Shown here: piece after piece, positions 35,868 to 48,744 of the stretch
How the letters are laid out: the number at the start of each line of letters is the position of its first letter
How positions within the stretch are numbered: the first letter of the stretch is position 1
Made by a program: the position numbers and the translations under genes
Source: Pyricularia pennisetigena
Lineage: Eukaryota > Ascomycota > Sordariomycetes > Magnaporthales > Pyriculariaceae
Direction: 5' to 3'
NCBI RefSeq assembly: GCF_004337985.1
Contig: NC_043742.1
Coordinates: 496,001-560,000 of the forward strand
Length of the DNA stretch: 64,000 nt
The notes under the pieces: model-generated
The model's input: only the letters and a program-made list of their open reading frames with translations
What the model was told of the DNA's origin: nothing
Database searches by the model: none

Positions 35868-37714
35868 TAGTCTCAGGGCTTACCCCTAAAGCCCAGAGCT
35901 CCACAACTAATCCACTTCGTAACTCAATTGCGGCTTTGCAATGTACCTGTGAGTCCATCCAAAAAACGCTTTAGCTCAGGTTTGAGGACAATTTGTCGAT
36001 TTTCGCCGTTTATGGCGGTATTTTTGGCTTTTTTGCGACCGACACTCCCTTATTATTCTATAACCACGCAAAATATCGAAAAAAGAAAACATCGTTAAAA
36101 ATAGGAATTGGTAAGCCTTTTTCATTAATTTAAAATTTTTTGCACCCGGTACGCCAATTAAAAGTTGGATATAGCCCGCCCTTAATCCGTTTATGGCGGT
36201 ACTGTTTTTTCGATTTTTTTTTCGATTTTCGATTTTTTTTAATATTATTTTTAATTTTTGACCAAATTTTATATATTTTGCACGTGGAGGGTCGTATATA
36301 TATAAATATCGTTATAAGAAACTTTCGTGCTTATATCGGATTATATAAGCAGTTAAATAAGCAGATAGGCAAAATATTTACTTTTTCATATATAATTTAC
36401 AATCGAAACTCGTTTATATTTTTACCAGTTTTAACGATAATAAAACCAAAATTTCGGAGATTCCATTACGTATATAGACAAACGTCCAAGTTCAATCCTG
36501 CCTATAAATATCGGTTTCGAAAATTGTTTAATAAAAGAAAATGCTAAATATGTATTTTATAAATCTTTTTGCTTTATTTAATTATTTTTATATTATTTTT
36601 GTTTTGCAGCCAAATCTGATGGTTTTTGCACGTGGGGGGTGGCTTATATATATTTTATATAGCATTACACTTTTGCACGCTTATCCAATTATTTTAGCGG
36701 TTAAATATGCGGATAAGTAAAGTGTATCCAATTTAATATATATTTTGCAATCGAAATGTTTTTATATTTTTACCAATTTTAACATTAATAAAACCAAAGT
36801 TTGTAGAAGTGGAGTGTGTATATAAATAAACGTCAACGTGAAACCCAATTTACAATACCGGCCCTTTTTATCTTTTTATAATAAAAAATGCTAGATTTGT
36901 GTTATTTTTAATCTTTTTGCTTTATTTAATTGAATAAAATTTATAAAAAAAAACTTATCTAAAATTTATTAACAAACTGATAAAGGAATGTATTAATTAA
37001 AAAATTTTTATTTTACCAATATTTGCGTAAATTATTTAATTTTTTAACAAATTGTTAATTTATATAAAAATATTAATAAAACTTTTGTTTCAATCGATAA
37101 TTCCGTGCACTTTGCAGTATTAGGTCTACTAAGGTATAAAAACTGTAAACTAAATTAAAATAATTATTGCATACCATTATTTAAAACAAGAATTAAATAT
37201 AATAAAAAATTACAGATTTTATTTAATATTTTAATATCTTTCCAAATACAGTAGCTATAAAGACGCGGCCGGCATTCAAATACTCAGTAAACTCCAATAA
37301 ACTTAACGCAAGTTACTATATATTTTTATAATTTTTATTTATTCTTTTATACGAATATTTAATTCCATACTATGGGTAGACTATTTTCTTTTACCATTAT
37401 AATGCGAATATATTGCATTTACCCGCTACAAACGGCAGAATACCACAAATTATCCTTATATTAATAAAATAATTATAAGCGATATCGTAATATTAAATAT
37501 ATTGTTAAAAATACCGTTATAAACGGCGAAATGCGACAAATTATCGTTGGTGGTACCGCCATGAACGGCGAAATGCGACAAGATGTCCTTAGACTAAAAC
37601 GAGCGCGATCTTTTCGGCCAATGTAATTGGTCGAAAAGCCATGTGGCTGAAAGGTATATGGAGCGATCGGTCCCCATTGCGAAGCAGGGGGGTCTAGTTT
37701 GAGCACTGAGACTA
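35868..37714 (-). mobile_element. Mutator-like element D, complete, inverted
   Basis: TAGTCTCAGGGCTTACC at the left and GAGCACTGAGACTA at the right define a full 1847-bp copy in reverse orientation. Its flanks differ (ACAAATTGT left, GGTATTTTT right), so the target duplication has been lost or the copy sits at a rearrangement junction. The open frame 36140-36547 is only a translation of AT-rich repeat and has no homologue-like features. Confidence 0.8.
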
Positions 37715-37994
37715 GGTATTTTTGGCATTTTTGCGACCGACACTCCTTTATTATTCCATAATTACTTAAAATATTGAAAAAAAGAGAATGTCGTTGAAAA
37801 TAGCGTTTGGCACCGCTATTAACAGCGATTTAAGTTATTCTTTAATTTATTATAACGGCCGAGTTGGATACCACCCGCCCTGAATCCGTTCATGGCGGTA
37901 CTATTTTTTCGCTTTCTTTTTTCGATTTTCGATCTTTTTTAATATTATTTTTAATTTTCAACCAAATCTTATAATTTTCGCACGTGGATGGTCG

Positions 37995-38028
<34 letters not shown>

Positions 38029-39296
38029 CCGGTATATTTAATTTCGGGTTACTTACCGGATTATATAATCAGTAAAATAGACGGATAGGCAAAATATACA
38101 CATTATTATATTTAATATATAATCGAAACGCATTTATATTTTTACCGTTTTTAACTGGAATAAAATCAAACTCTCAGGGACTGGATTGCGTATGTAAGCA
38201 AACGTCCCTGCTTAGTGCGACTCATAATTTTGGTTTCAAAAGACTTTTTATATAGAAGAATCCTAAATCTGTATTTTTTATCTATTCTTTGCTTTATTTA
38301 ATTAATTTTATGTTATTTTTCTTTTGCAGCCGAATTTCATGGTTTCTGCTCGCTGGGGGTGGCGTTTACATACTTAATATAATACTACCGTCTGCTATAT
38401 TTATTGAACTATATAAGCCGTTGAATAAGCGGATAGGTAAGGTTTATATAAATTTATATATTATTAATAATGGAGACGCTTTTATATTTTTGCCAATTTT
38501 TACAGTAATAAAGTCAAAGCGTCAGGGACTGGGTCAAGTATATAAACAAACGCCATCGAGAGATCCTATGTATAGTACTCCACTATATTATGTTTTTTTA
38601 TAAAGAAATGCTTAATTTGTGTTATTTCTCTTTTTTTGCTTCACTTAAATAAAATGTGTGAAGAACAGTTAAATAACCTATATATCAAAATTCATTTCAA
38701 GATGAACATATAAGAACCTTTCCTTATTTTACCCAGATTTGCGTAAATGATTTAGTGGTGGAATAAATTATAAATGAATATTAAGACATTAGCAAAGCTT
38801 TTGTTTGAAACGGTGATTGGATGCACTCTTTTGCTTTACGTCTGTTAAAATATAAATAATATAACTCATCTCTACGTTTATATCATATACCAGTATTTAA
38901 AATAATACTTAAATATAATTAAGAATTAGTAGATTTATTAAATATTTAAATATCTTTCCAAATATATTGGCTATAAGAATACGGTGTTCCTCAAAAGAAT
39001 TATCAAGCTCCGACTGACCCAACGCAAGTCATTCTATATTGTTATGATTTTTATTTATTTTTCTGCTCGAATATGCAATTGCATACTATAATTATACCAT
39101 TTTCTTTGTGATTATAATGCGAATACAATATATATACCCGTTAAAAACGGCGAAATGCGACAGATTGTCCTCAGACTAAATCAAGCGCGTTTTTTTCGGC
39201 CAATGTAATTCGTCGAAAAGCCACGTGGCTGAAAAATACATGGAACGCTCGGTCCCCACTGCGAAGCAGGGGAAACTAGTCTAAGCACTGAGACTA
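37715..39296 (-). mobile_element. Mutator-like element E, inverted, truncated by D
   Basis: Begins abruptly inside the family's right subterminal zone (GGTATTTTTGGCATTTTTGC) and continues to the 'left' terminus GCACTGAGACTA at 39296. GGTCCGCAC follows and may be one half of a 9-bp duplication in copia LTR sequence. A TATATA microsatellite at about 37995-38022 lies in the body. Confidence 0.75.
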
Positions 39297-41935
39297 GGTC
39301 CGCACGCCAAAAAAACGTTCCCGTGCCGCACACGATTTTCCGAAAAAGTTATTTTATATGGGTTTTGGAAAAAACACCCTTATCGCCATATAAACCATCT
39401 CTGGGTCCGCACTGATTTGCTTATTTGGTGGAAATTCTCAACCCGACATACGGTAGCAAATTCGTAGGTCCAGGGTGGGTGTTAAACCCGGTATAGGGTA
39501 ATTAAACCCATTCGCTAACCGTTAAATCGCATTTCCTGCAACATAAAATATAATAGAAAATCCGACAACCCCGAGAGCCCCATTTCAATACTATCTATTA
39601 TGGCTTATATAAAGCTAAAAGTGGACCAACTATATGCTAAATAACGCATGTAATTAACACCCCCTCTCTTTTGCTACTAATTATACAAAGTTGGAAAAGA
39701 AAAGTATATAAAAAATAAAACCCAATAAAAAAGATCCCCTCTATATCCCAGCCCAACTTAAACTCCCGATATTAACCCCCTGGATAGTTTAGCCCTTTGT
39801 ACCGACCTATAACCCCCGAAATGGACGAACCCCCGAATTGAAAAAAACCCCCAGAATTGTTAGTCTCAGGGCTTATCCCTGAAGCCCAAAGCTCCACAAT
39901 TAATCCACTCCGTTCGCTTCGCTCCACTTCGTGGCTCAATTGCGGTTTTGCAATGTACTTGTGGGTCCATCCAAAGAACGTTTTGGTTCAGGTCTGAGGA
40001 CAATTTGTCGATTTTCGCCGTTTATGGCGGTATTTTTGGCCTTTTTTTAACCGGAACTCTTTTATTATTCCATAACCACGTATAATATTGAAAAAATAAA
40101 ATATCGTTAAAAATAGCGTTTAATACCGCTATTAGCAGCAATTCGATTGATTTTTTTATTTGTTATAATGGCCGAATTCGATACCACCTGCCCTTAATCC
40201 GTTCCTGGCGGTACTGGTTTTTCGATTTTTTTTTTCGATTTTCGATTTTTTTTAATATTATTTTTAATTTTTGACCAAATTTTATAATTCTTGCACGTGG
40301 AGAGTTACGTATATTCATATATCGTCAACTAAACTTAGGTGCAAATACCAGATCATATAAGCAGTTAAATAAGCGGATAGGCAAAGTGTATACTTTTTTA
40401 TATATAATTTACAATCGAAACTCGTTTATATTTTTACCGATTATAACGATAATAAAACCAAAACTTCATAGATTCGATTACGTTTATAAACAAGCGTCCG
40501 AATCCAATTATACACATAATATCGGCTTTAAAAACCGTTTAATAGAAGAAAATTTTAAATGTGTATTTTATAAATCTTTTTGCTTTATTTAATTAATCTT
40601 ATATTATTTTTGTTTTGCAGCCAAACTTTGTGGTTTTCTGCGCGTGGGGAGTGGCGGATATGTTTTTAATATAATATTACATTTTGGTACTTATATCTGA
40701 TTATTTAAGCCGTTAAATATGCGGATAGGCAAAGTGTATCCAATTTTATATATATTTTGCAATCGAAATGCTTTTACATTTTTACCAATTTTAACATTGA
40801 TAAAGCCAAAATTTGTAAAAGTTGATTATGTATATGAATAAACGTCAACGTAAAACCCTATATACAATACCGGCCCTTTTTATTTTTTTATATAAATAAA
40901 TACTAAATTTGTGTTAATTTTGTATTTTTTGCTTTATCTAATTAAATAAAATTTACAAAAAAAACTTATATAAAATTTATTAACAAATTTATGAAAGAAT
41001 GCATTAATTAAAAATATTTTCATTTTACCAATATTTGCGTAATTTATATGGTTTTTTAACAAATTGTTAATATATATGAAAATATTAATATACCTTTTGT
41101 TTCAGTCGATTATTGCATGCACTTTGCAGTGTTAGGTCTACTAAGGTAAAACAACTATAATTTAAACCAAAGTCAATATTATATACCATTATTTAAAATA
41201 AAAATTAAATGTAATGAAAAATTACAAATTTTACTTAATATTTTAATATTTTTCCATATACACTAGCTATTAGAACCCGGCCGGCATTTGAATAATCAAC
41301 AAACTCAATGAACTCGGCGCAAATTATTATATACTTTTATAATTTTTATTTGTCTTTTTATTTGAATATTTAATTTTATATTATGGTTAAACCATTTTCT
41401 TTTACCATTATAATGCGAACATATTGTATATACCCGCTTTAAACGGCAGATTACCACAAGCTATCCTTATATTAATAAAATAATCATTAACGATATCGCA
41501 ACATTAGATATATTATTAATAATACCGTTATAAACGGCGAAATGCGACAAATTATCGTTGGTGGTACCGCCATAAACGGCGAAATGCGACAAAATGTCCT
41601 CAGACTAGAACGAGCGCGATCTTTTCGGCCAATGTAATTGGTCGAAAAGCCATGTGGCTAAGAGGTATAAGGAGCGCTCGGTCCCCACTGCGAAGCAAGG
41701 GGGTCTAGTCTGAGCACTGAGACTACAGAATTGTAACAATCCCCGGATTTTAACCCCCGACTTGCATAATATTAACCCACGGAATTGATTATTAAGCCAG
41801 GTAGCTAATCTGGCTGTTCATTGGTAACAGTCCAAATTAGGCATATTTTGTAGGGTATTTCGAAAAGCGTAAATCGCCCAAAACGCGGGTCATTTTAATT
41901 CGGATTTAGCATTGGGTATAAGCTCGGTATAAATT
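39297..41935 (-). mobile_element. copia fragment, inverted (3' LTR part and 3' internal end), split by element F
   Basis: 39297-39659 is the first part of a copia LTR on the minus strand, with the TTAACA-complement start at 39659. 39660-39851 and 41735-41935 are the non-coding internal 3' end (the GGGGGTT-rich stretch also at 30985-31100). Element F is inserted between them with a perfect 9-bp duplication. The other half of the LTR is lost at element E and the 5' body at the LTR at 41936. Confidence 0.85.
39861..41725 (-). mobile_element. Mutator-like element F, complete, inverted
   Basis: TAGTCTCAGGGCTTATCC at the left and GAGCACTGAGACTA at the right. CAGAATTGT stands on both sides (39852-39860 and 41726-41734) and is a single copy in the uninterrupted copia sequence, so the 9-bp duplication is certain. 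At 1865 bp and with little decay at the ends it is a good family reference. No transposase frame. Confidence 0.9.
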
Positions 41936-42475
41936 TGTTAATTATATGCGTGATTTTGCATGTAATGGGTCCACTTTTGTCTATATATAAGCCACAATTA
42001 ATAGTGCCGAAATGGGGCTATTGGGGCTATTGGATTTTCTATTATATTTTATGTGTTGCAGGAGTTGCGATTCAAAACGTTAGCGAGTGGGGTTTCACCC
42101 TGTACCGGGTTTAATACCCACCCTGCACTTACGAGTCAGCTACCCTGTTCCGGGTTGAAATTTTCACTGAATTAGCAAATCAGTGCGAACCCAGAAATGG
42201 TTTGTATGGAAATGAGGGTGTTTTTTCAACAACGCATACAAAATAATTTTTCGAAATTCGTGTGCGGCACCGGAATCCTTTACGGGGTGCGGACCCCCAT
42301 TTCGATATCGGAAAATATATAAAGGAAACAAAGCAAAATTTCCCCCATTAATGAATTAAATCTATTAATCCCAAAATTAATGAATTTAGTGTATATAAAC
42401 CTGTAATTCCAGGTTTTTACAACGCAATTAGCACCACCCCGCACCTAGATTAATACCTAACCCCCTGTTAGTAAC
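41936..42475 (+). mobile_element. copia LTR, 3' end cut by a second LTR
   Basis: Starts TGTTAATTATATGCGTG and aligns with the family LTR until ...CCCCCTGTTAGTAAC, where the next LTR starts at 42476. About 15 terminal bases are missing. It probably represents an older LTR into which the following copia element inserted. Confidence 0.85.
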
Positions 42476-43134
42476 TGTTAATTATATGCGTTATTTAGCA
42501 TGTAATGGGTCCACTTTTATTTGTATATAAGCCACAATAGATAGTGCCGAAATGGGGCTGTTAAGGTTGTTAGATTTTCTATTATATTTTATGTGTTGCA
42601 GGAATTGCGATTCAAAGTTAGCGAATGGGGTTCCACCCTGTACCGGGTTTGTTAATTATGCCGCTGTTTAATTGGCTGCGCGCATGAAAAATGCTGCCGA
42701 CTGCACTTAACGTGCGGTCGCAGGGCCTTTATAAGGATTATTTTTAACAAGGTTTAATACCCACCCTGCATGTACGAGTCAGTTACCCTGTACCGGGTTG
42801 AAATTTTTACCAAGTTAGCAAATTAGTGCGAACCCAGAAATGCTTTGTATGGAAATGAGGGTGTTTTTTCAACAACGCATATAAAATATTTTTTCGGAAA
42901 ATCGTGTGCGGCACCGGAACCCTTTACGGGGTGCGGACCCCCACTTCGATGTCGGAGAGTATATAAGGGAGATAAAACAAAGTTTCCGCCACCAATAAAT
43001 TAAATTCATTAATCCCAAAATTAATAAATTTAATATATATAAACCCTGGAACTACAGGTTTTTATAACGCAATTAGCACCACGCCGCACTTAGGTTAATG
43101 CCTAACCCCCTGTTAGCAACCTATTTTGTTAACA
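42476..43134 (+). repeat. 5' LTR of second copia element, carrying a mini-LTR
   Basis: TGTTAATTATATGCG to TTTTGTTAACA. Its 659 bp equal the usual 554 plus a 100-bp inserted mini-LTR and its 5-bp duplication. Confidence 0.88.
42650..42749 (+). mobile_element. 100-bp solo mini-LTR inside copia LTR
   Basis: TGTTAATTATGCCGCTG to TTTTTAACA, nearly identical to the copy at 3357-3458. Flanked by GGGTT (42645-42649) and AGGTT (42750-42754), a 5-bp duplication with one G/A difference. The empty site is visible in the other copia LTRs (ACCGGGTTTAATACC), which proves the insertion. Confidence 0.88.
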
Positions 43135-43148
43135 GGTTATAAGCCCGG
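43135..43148 (+). other. primer binding site of second copia element
   Basis: GGTTATAAGCCCGG immediately after the LTR, identical to 24633-24646. See that entry for the half initiator-tRNA interpretation. Confidence 0.65.
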
Positions 43149-43589
43149 AAAGGTTCTAGTTTGTGCATTAAAGTGTATTTTGCATCGCTGGAAAGCCTAA
43201 AGTTTAGGTTTTATTTTGGTTATTATCGCATCCTTACAGCACGTATATTGACGAAAATATTGCTGTATTTGTGCACAATTGTTGGCTTTAGGCGCTAATT
43301 TAGCATGCAACCCCCTGCATTTACAATAGAGATCGCTACAAATTAACGTTCGATTCAGGCCTTTTCAGGTACTGCAGCGATCGTTTGTATTGCAAATCCA
43401 AAAGTTTTTGGTGTGGTTTTTGTGGATCGTGTACGCCATTATAATTGGTTCAAATTTTCAATAGGGTTCACGATAGCGAATTAAGGCAAAAAGCCCCTGT
43501 ATTCGTTCGCTAATAACCCATTAAATCCTAATGCGTTTAATAGGGTTTACAATAGCCCACAAACCTATTAGCGGAATTACGTTAATGGT

Positions 43590-43655
43590 TAGTTTACCCT
43601 GCACGATACCCTGCAGTTTACCCTGCACGATACCCTGTAGTTTACCCTGCACCCA
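43590..43655. repeat. 24-bp tandem repeat in leader of second copia element
   Basis: Two to three units of GTTTACCCTGCACGATACCC plus four bases, matching the array at 25086-25170. Confidence 0.75.
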
Positions 43656-43933
43656 TTTAACGAATTGAATTCGTTACGTGCACGTAGATTGGTATAAACA
43701 CCAGGGCACCCATTAATTGTGGATTTCAGGGATTCCAACCCTGTATCTTAGTGGATTTTAACCACTGAAAATAACAATAAACCCTGTAATTGGCAATTAC
43801 AGGCCTATACCCCTTAAAAAGCAAACGGTATAGCAAATCCTAAATTAAATAGGGTATTTACCCTTAAACAATTAGGTTAATTGATTATAGTTGTAAATTA
43901 GCGAATTGCGACTATAATTCAAATTACCCTATA

Positions 43934-44880
43934 ATGGAAAACAGCCCTATATCGGGCATTCCAGGCCCAATTCTAACAAATAGGGGGCCTAAACCCAGCC
44001 CAAACAAAGTTTTAACTGCTAAATTACAGGCCCAAAACCTGCATTTCAAAGCGTTAATTACGCAAATAAATTATTTTCAAAAGATAATTCAACAATTAAT
44101 TGCCCTATTAACCGTGAAAAACTGTAATTCCACTAATTTTTATGGTAATTCGGAAAGCAAACCCGCTACCGCACCCTTTAATCCACCAAAGAACCTACTT
44201 TTAGGTGACGGAATAGCTAAAAAACTATCGAAACGGGTATTTTCCTTCCCCGAAAATTGTAAATTAATAAAGGTTAGCAATTACGATTTGTGGAAATAGG
44301 CGTTAATAGTATAGTTTAAGGTTATAAAAACAGCGGAGTTTATTTCCAATTTTGGAATTAGTTATACCTTATCGAACACGAACAATTAATCCTATTATTA
44401 TTGATAAAAAACAGTTTAACTAAAAAACCTTTAAAATCCATTATATGGCATTCCAGCCCCGTAACGGTTTATAAGACCCCGGAAAATAATTATTCCGTTA
44501 CACCCAAAATTAGTTGAAATTCATTATATCGGGAATCCCACGCCTTAAATCTTTCAAAATTTAAAGGAACAATACCTAAATTTAACAACCGTTTTAATTT
44601 ATTGGTAGCTAAATTAGGGAATATTGACGTGCAAATTAACCCCGTAAACGTTCGAAATTAATATTCACGGGCCCTGGAGGGGATATTCCCCATTTGGACC
44701 GAACGCCAACGCAATGCCCAACGGGCCTTGCAGGTAATAGGCCAAAATTCGGAAAAGTTAAATTTGCCATACTTTATGGCGGACCTTATATCCAAAAATT
44801 CGATTTCAGGCTTTATAAAGGCTAAGGCCGCTAATTATAGGTCTGAAGGTAGGAAAACGGGTAAATAAACGCTAAAAAAA
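43934..44880 (+). pseudogene. copia gag relic (second element)
   Basis: The ATG at 43934 opens MENSPISGIPGPILTNRGPK, and 122 codons stay open up to a TAG at a former Trp or Gln codon near 44297. Sequence related to the sister gag continues in broken form to about 44880. The N-terminal half has a proline-rich start and a helical Q/I/L stretch. The role would be the particle core. Confidence 0.7.
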
Positions 44881-45021
44881 GGCGCTAAAAAGGAAAATAT
44901 TGGGCAGGAAAACACCTTTAAATCACGAAAAAAAACTAAAAACTTTAATTCGGATTCTGCTTTTGCAAAAAATACTAAATCCTCCTCCAGCGAATTAACC
45001 GTTGGAACGTCCATAGTTTCT

Positions 45022-45570
45022 ATGGATTTCGAATTATTTACGGGTTCGATTCCAGGTAACGTTAACGAGAGCGCAACGTATAACGCCCTGGAACAGGAGG
45101 TTAATTCCGCTATTAGCGGAATTATAAAATTACGTTCGGATTCGGATTCGGAAACCGATACCGGTAAAACGTTAAAACCACAGGCTGAAGCAGTTAATTT
45201 TAAAGCTAAAACGAAACCTGGACGCGGCGTAAAAGGGACCCTTAAACCATAGAAGCTAGGTTACCCTATTTTGTACGATACAGGTAACACGCACTATATT
45301 TTTGCAAATAAACAATTTTTTACCGATTATACCCCCGGCTTTACAGTCGCAATCGGTACAGGAGGTGGCCCTGTTAGGCCTGTCAGTACCGCAATCGTAA
45401 AAATACAGGTCCGTTACGGCCAAAAAGCTGACGAATTTAGGAAAGTTACGTTAAATAACGTTTTATATATCCCCTCGTTTGGAATAAATATCGTTAGTGG
45501 TTTTATACACTATAATATAGGGGGCGTATTATTAAAAAATACCTTGTACGATAAGGATTGCAAGGCGTAG
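45022..45570 (+). pseudogene. copia protease relic (second element)
   Basis: 45022-45252 is an acidic linker with an SDSDSETDTG run. 45271-45570 is the aspartyl protease: YDTGNTHYIFANKQFF carries the catalytic DTG, and VLYIPSFGINIVSG is the conserved hydrophobic second half. One stop at 45250 separates linker and protease. This is the best-preserved copy of the domain in the window. Confidence 0.8.
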
Positions 45571-46164
45571 GGACGCTTAAATACCGCTAAATATTCGTTT
45601 TATTTAAAAGTCAAAAGGTGCGATATCCTTATTCGAAATACACCAAAAATTTCGAATTACGCCAGTATAATAGGTGAATATAGCACCGTTACTAGCATAA
45701 CTTTACAAGGGGTTACAAAAGGCTACGTAACCCCGTTTTAAATAAGATTAAATAATATAAACCCTGAAAGGGATTATAGAATTTACACCGATTCGGAACC
45801 GGAAAGAAATACGGTAACGGAAAAGCTTAATCCCGAACAAAATACGGAAATAACCGTAAATTCATCTATAACGCAGAAATTTAGCGGTAAAAGCCCTGAA
45901 AGTCCATATAAGATTGGGCCCCGTAGGCCCGGCACACCGCTTAATGACCCTTCTATATAGCCTAATACAAACGGGACTATTTTCGAAAAAAAGGGGGTTT
46001 CCCATATAAGAAATCCGTTGTTAAAACCTTTTTTATTATCGGATTTAAAGCAGGCCCCTGTAAACTATTTCCCTTTAAACCTAAAACGGATTACGGACGG
46101 TTAGTTAACCCTTAAAGGAAACGGAATTACAAATAATTCTCACGAAATCCAGGCTTAAAAAACC

Positions 46165-46740
46165 TTGTTATGGCACAGGCGTTTGGGGCATATAGGGTTA
46201 TTATTGCTAAAAAAAACCGCTAAAATCACAAAAGGTTTACCTAATTTCGACAAAATTAGGGCAATTACCTGTATTGTTTATATTAAAGCTATTTCTATTA
46301 GGCGTACAAATAAAATCGCATTCCCTATACCCCCTAATATTTTCGATTTTATAAAAGGTAATACAGTAACCCTTCAACCTAATTTTTACAATAAAAAACC
46401 CGTATTTTTGTTATTCGTGGACCGAAAATCACGTTTTCGGTTGTTAATCCCATTAAAAAATAAAACCGGACCTACGGTTTTGATGGTTATTAAAGGTTTT
46501 TTTAGGGATTTAAAAGCTACGTACGGGCGTTACCCTTTAGATTTTTGCTTCGATGGGGGGTACGAAGCTAATATAAACATTTAAAATTGGTTTATAAATA
46601 CGGGTGTTAGTTTTAGCATTTTAACCCTTTATAACTACGGCCAAAACGGATTAACGGAACGGTCCGTTAGGGTTATTTTGGATAGGTTTCGGTTTACTAT
46701 TATAACGGCGGGTTTACTATTATATTTATAATGTTATGTA
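46165..46740 (+). pseudogene. copia integrase relic (second element)
   Basis: LWHRRLGHIGLLLLKKTAK is the GAG-pre-integrase/zinc-finger start (HxxLGH). The paired cysteines appear as C-x2-Y after mutation (TCIVYIKA). FIKGNTVTLQP stands in the place of the first catalytic D (GAT to AAT would be RIP-like). FVDRKSRFRLLIPLKNK and CFDGGYEAN continue the DDE core, with the second D and E nearby. Stops follow at 46584. The C-terminal part is at 46740-47230 in pieces. Confidence 0.8.
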
Positions 46741-47523
46741 CTGCCTACCGTAATTAATTTAATTAACCGTATAGCGGTAATTAATAGGGATTTAATACCC
46801 TACGAGGAATTTTATTCCGAATTCCAACCTGGATTACCGCACAAACCCAATTTAGGGTATTTTCGGGTTATTAGTATTGTATACCAGGTTATTATACCGC
46901 TGGAAAAACGCCAAAAATTCAATAAATTGGCTCCCCGTACCGAAACGGTAAAACTTTTAACCCATTTATCAAATTCTACAGCGTTGGCTTACGCACCCGC
47001 TAAACGGGCCGTATATGAAACCTTTACCGTAAAAATTATAAAGGGTATAACCGCTGCAAATTTGGCTATTCCAGGGGAAACGGTACAAATTTTAAACAGG
47101 GAAAATACAGATATAAAGGGGGATTTTAACTTTGAATTTAAAAACGAAATTAACAGCGTTCCAGCGGATAATTTTCCCCTGAAAAACCCTGAAAACACAG
47201 GGTATTTACCACTGGTTACAGGGTAATTACCACCCGTTATAAGGTATTTAAACCCTGAAAATACAGTGCCCGCCAGGCTTGTACAAGCTACCGTTCGCCC
47301 CCCAAAACCTATAACGGTAGCGGTACCTGATCCAATACCTAAAACAACGGAAGTTCCGGTGTTTTCAGCACCTAAAATACAAAATGTGGAATTAAATTCA
47401 CAGTTCGAAAACCCAAATTTAATGGATATGAATTACGTGCATTATTTTTATTTTCAAACCAAGAAAAAAATAAAAAAAAGCCCATTAAAGATGGTGAACC
47501 AAATAATTACCAACAGGCCTTAA
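46740..47523 (+). pseudogene. copia integrase C-terminus and linker relic (second element)
   Basis: Broken frames match 28274-28981 of the sister element, including APAKRAVYETFTVK and the NPEN-containing proline-rich linker. One stop at 47225 splits the linker. No catalytic function would reside here. Confidence 0.7.
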
Positions 47524-47546
47524 ATACCCTTAAAAATGCTAAATAG

Positions 47547-48660
47547 TTGGCTGCTTTCACGTTTAAATCCGACCAAATCGTTATCGCAAAAACGTTCCGT
47601 TTTATCCCAAAAATTAAAATGCTTACAGGCCGTAAACTCCTTTTTACACGGCCGGTATTTAAATTAAAAAAAGATAAAAATAATAAACCTATAAAATACA
47701 AAACTAAACTTGTTGTTAGGGGTTTTTTACAGGTCGCAGGCCTAAATTATATGAAAACTTTGGCTAGCACTAATATACCACCTACCTGGCGTATATTATT
47801 AATCATAGCTAATATACAAAATTGGGAAATAAAACAAATCGATTTTATCGGTGCGTTTTTAAATAATAATCTTACAAACGTAAATATTTATTTGCAAATT
47901 CCAAACGGTTTTAACGAATGGGTAAAGAATTGTAACTTTACCACCGCTGAGATTTTAGTGGAAATGGGTTAAAACCGGAAAGAATTGCAGGTTATACAAT
48001 TGGAAAAGGCGCTATATGTTTGAAACAAGGTTTAAAAGAATGGTAAACCAAACTGAAAACCCTATTTTTTAAAAAAGGTTTTAAACCATTAATCTTTAAT
48101 CCCGCTGTTTTTTATGACGTTAAATCCAAACATGTTATCGTTACTTTTGTAAACGATTGCCTGCTAATAAGTCCTAAATTGCAATATATTTGGGATTTAA
48201 AAGCTCGTTTTAATAAAGTATACGCGTTGGAAAACAGGGGCCCTGCAACCTATTTTTTAGGCGTTTAAACTATAAAAGATAGGTTTAAACGCCTATTTTA
48301 ACTCCATTAAAATCAATATATCGAGGAAGTATTAGCAACGTTCGGATTAATTAATTGCAAACTTATATTTGTTTTTTTATAACCGGGTATGCTGAAATAT
48401 AGCGGGGGTAAACCCGTAAATGCGCTGGGAATTAAATTATTACAGTGTATTATCGGCTTTTTATATATTTAATATTATTAACGCGCCCGGATTTCGGTTT
48501 TGCGGTTAAATGGTTCTTACGTTTTTTAACAAGAACTACTATAATCCATTCAACGGCAGCTAAAAACCTATTACGTTATTTAGCGGGTATTAAACTTTTA
48601 TTTATTTGTTACGGAAATACAGTATTTAAAGCCGAATTACCACCCAAATAATAAATAGGG
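47547..48660 (+). pseudogene. copia reverse transcriptase relic (second element)
   Basis: The open frame 47547-47972 has KTKLVVRGFLQVAGLNYMKT, LASTNIPPTWRILLIIANIQ and IDFIGAFLNNNLTNVNIYLQ, the core of a copia RT (KARLVARGFxQxxGxDYxET ... DVxTAFLNGxLxExIYM). The catalytic YVDD region near 48150 is changed (FVNDCLLI). The thumb at 48445-48651 has TRPDFGFAVKWFLRF and AAKNLLRYLAGIK. Stops between the blocks make it dead. Confidence 0.88.
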
Positions 48661-48744
48661 GGTTTTAAAGGCCTAAAATTACTGGGTTTTAGTAATAGCG
48701 ATTTTGCCGGGCCTGGGGAAAATTTAAAATCTATTTACGGATAT

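Noticed and set aside
36140..36547. 135-residue open frame in element D
   Set aside because: It is a translation of AT-rich element sequence with F/I/Y/K runs. The same DNA in other copies has stops and there is no start context or domain.
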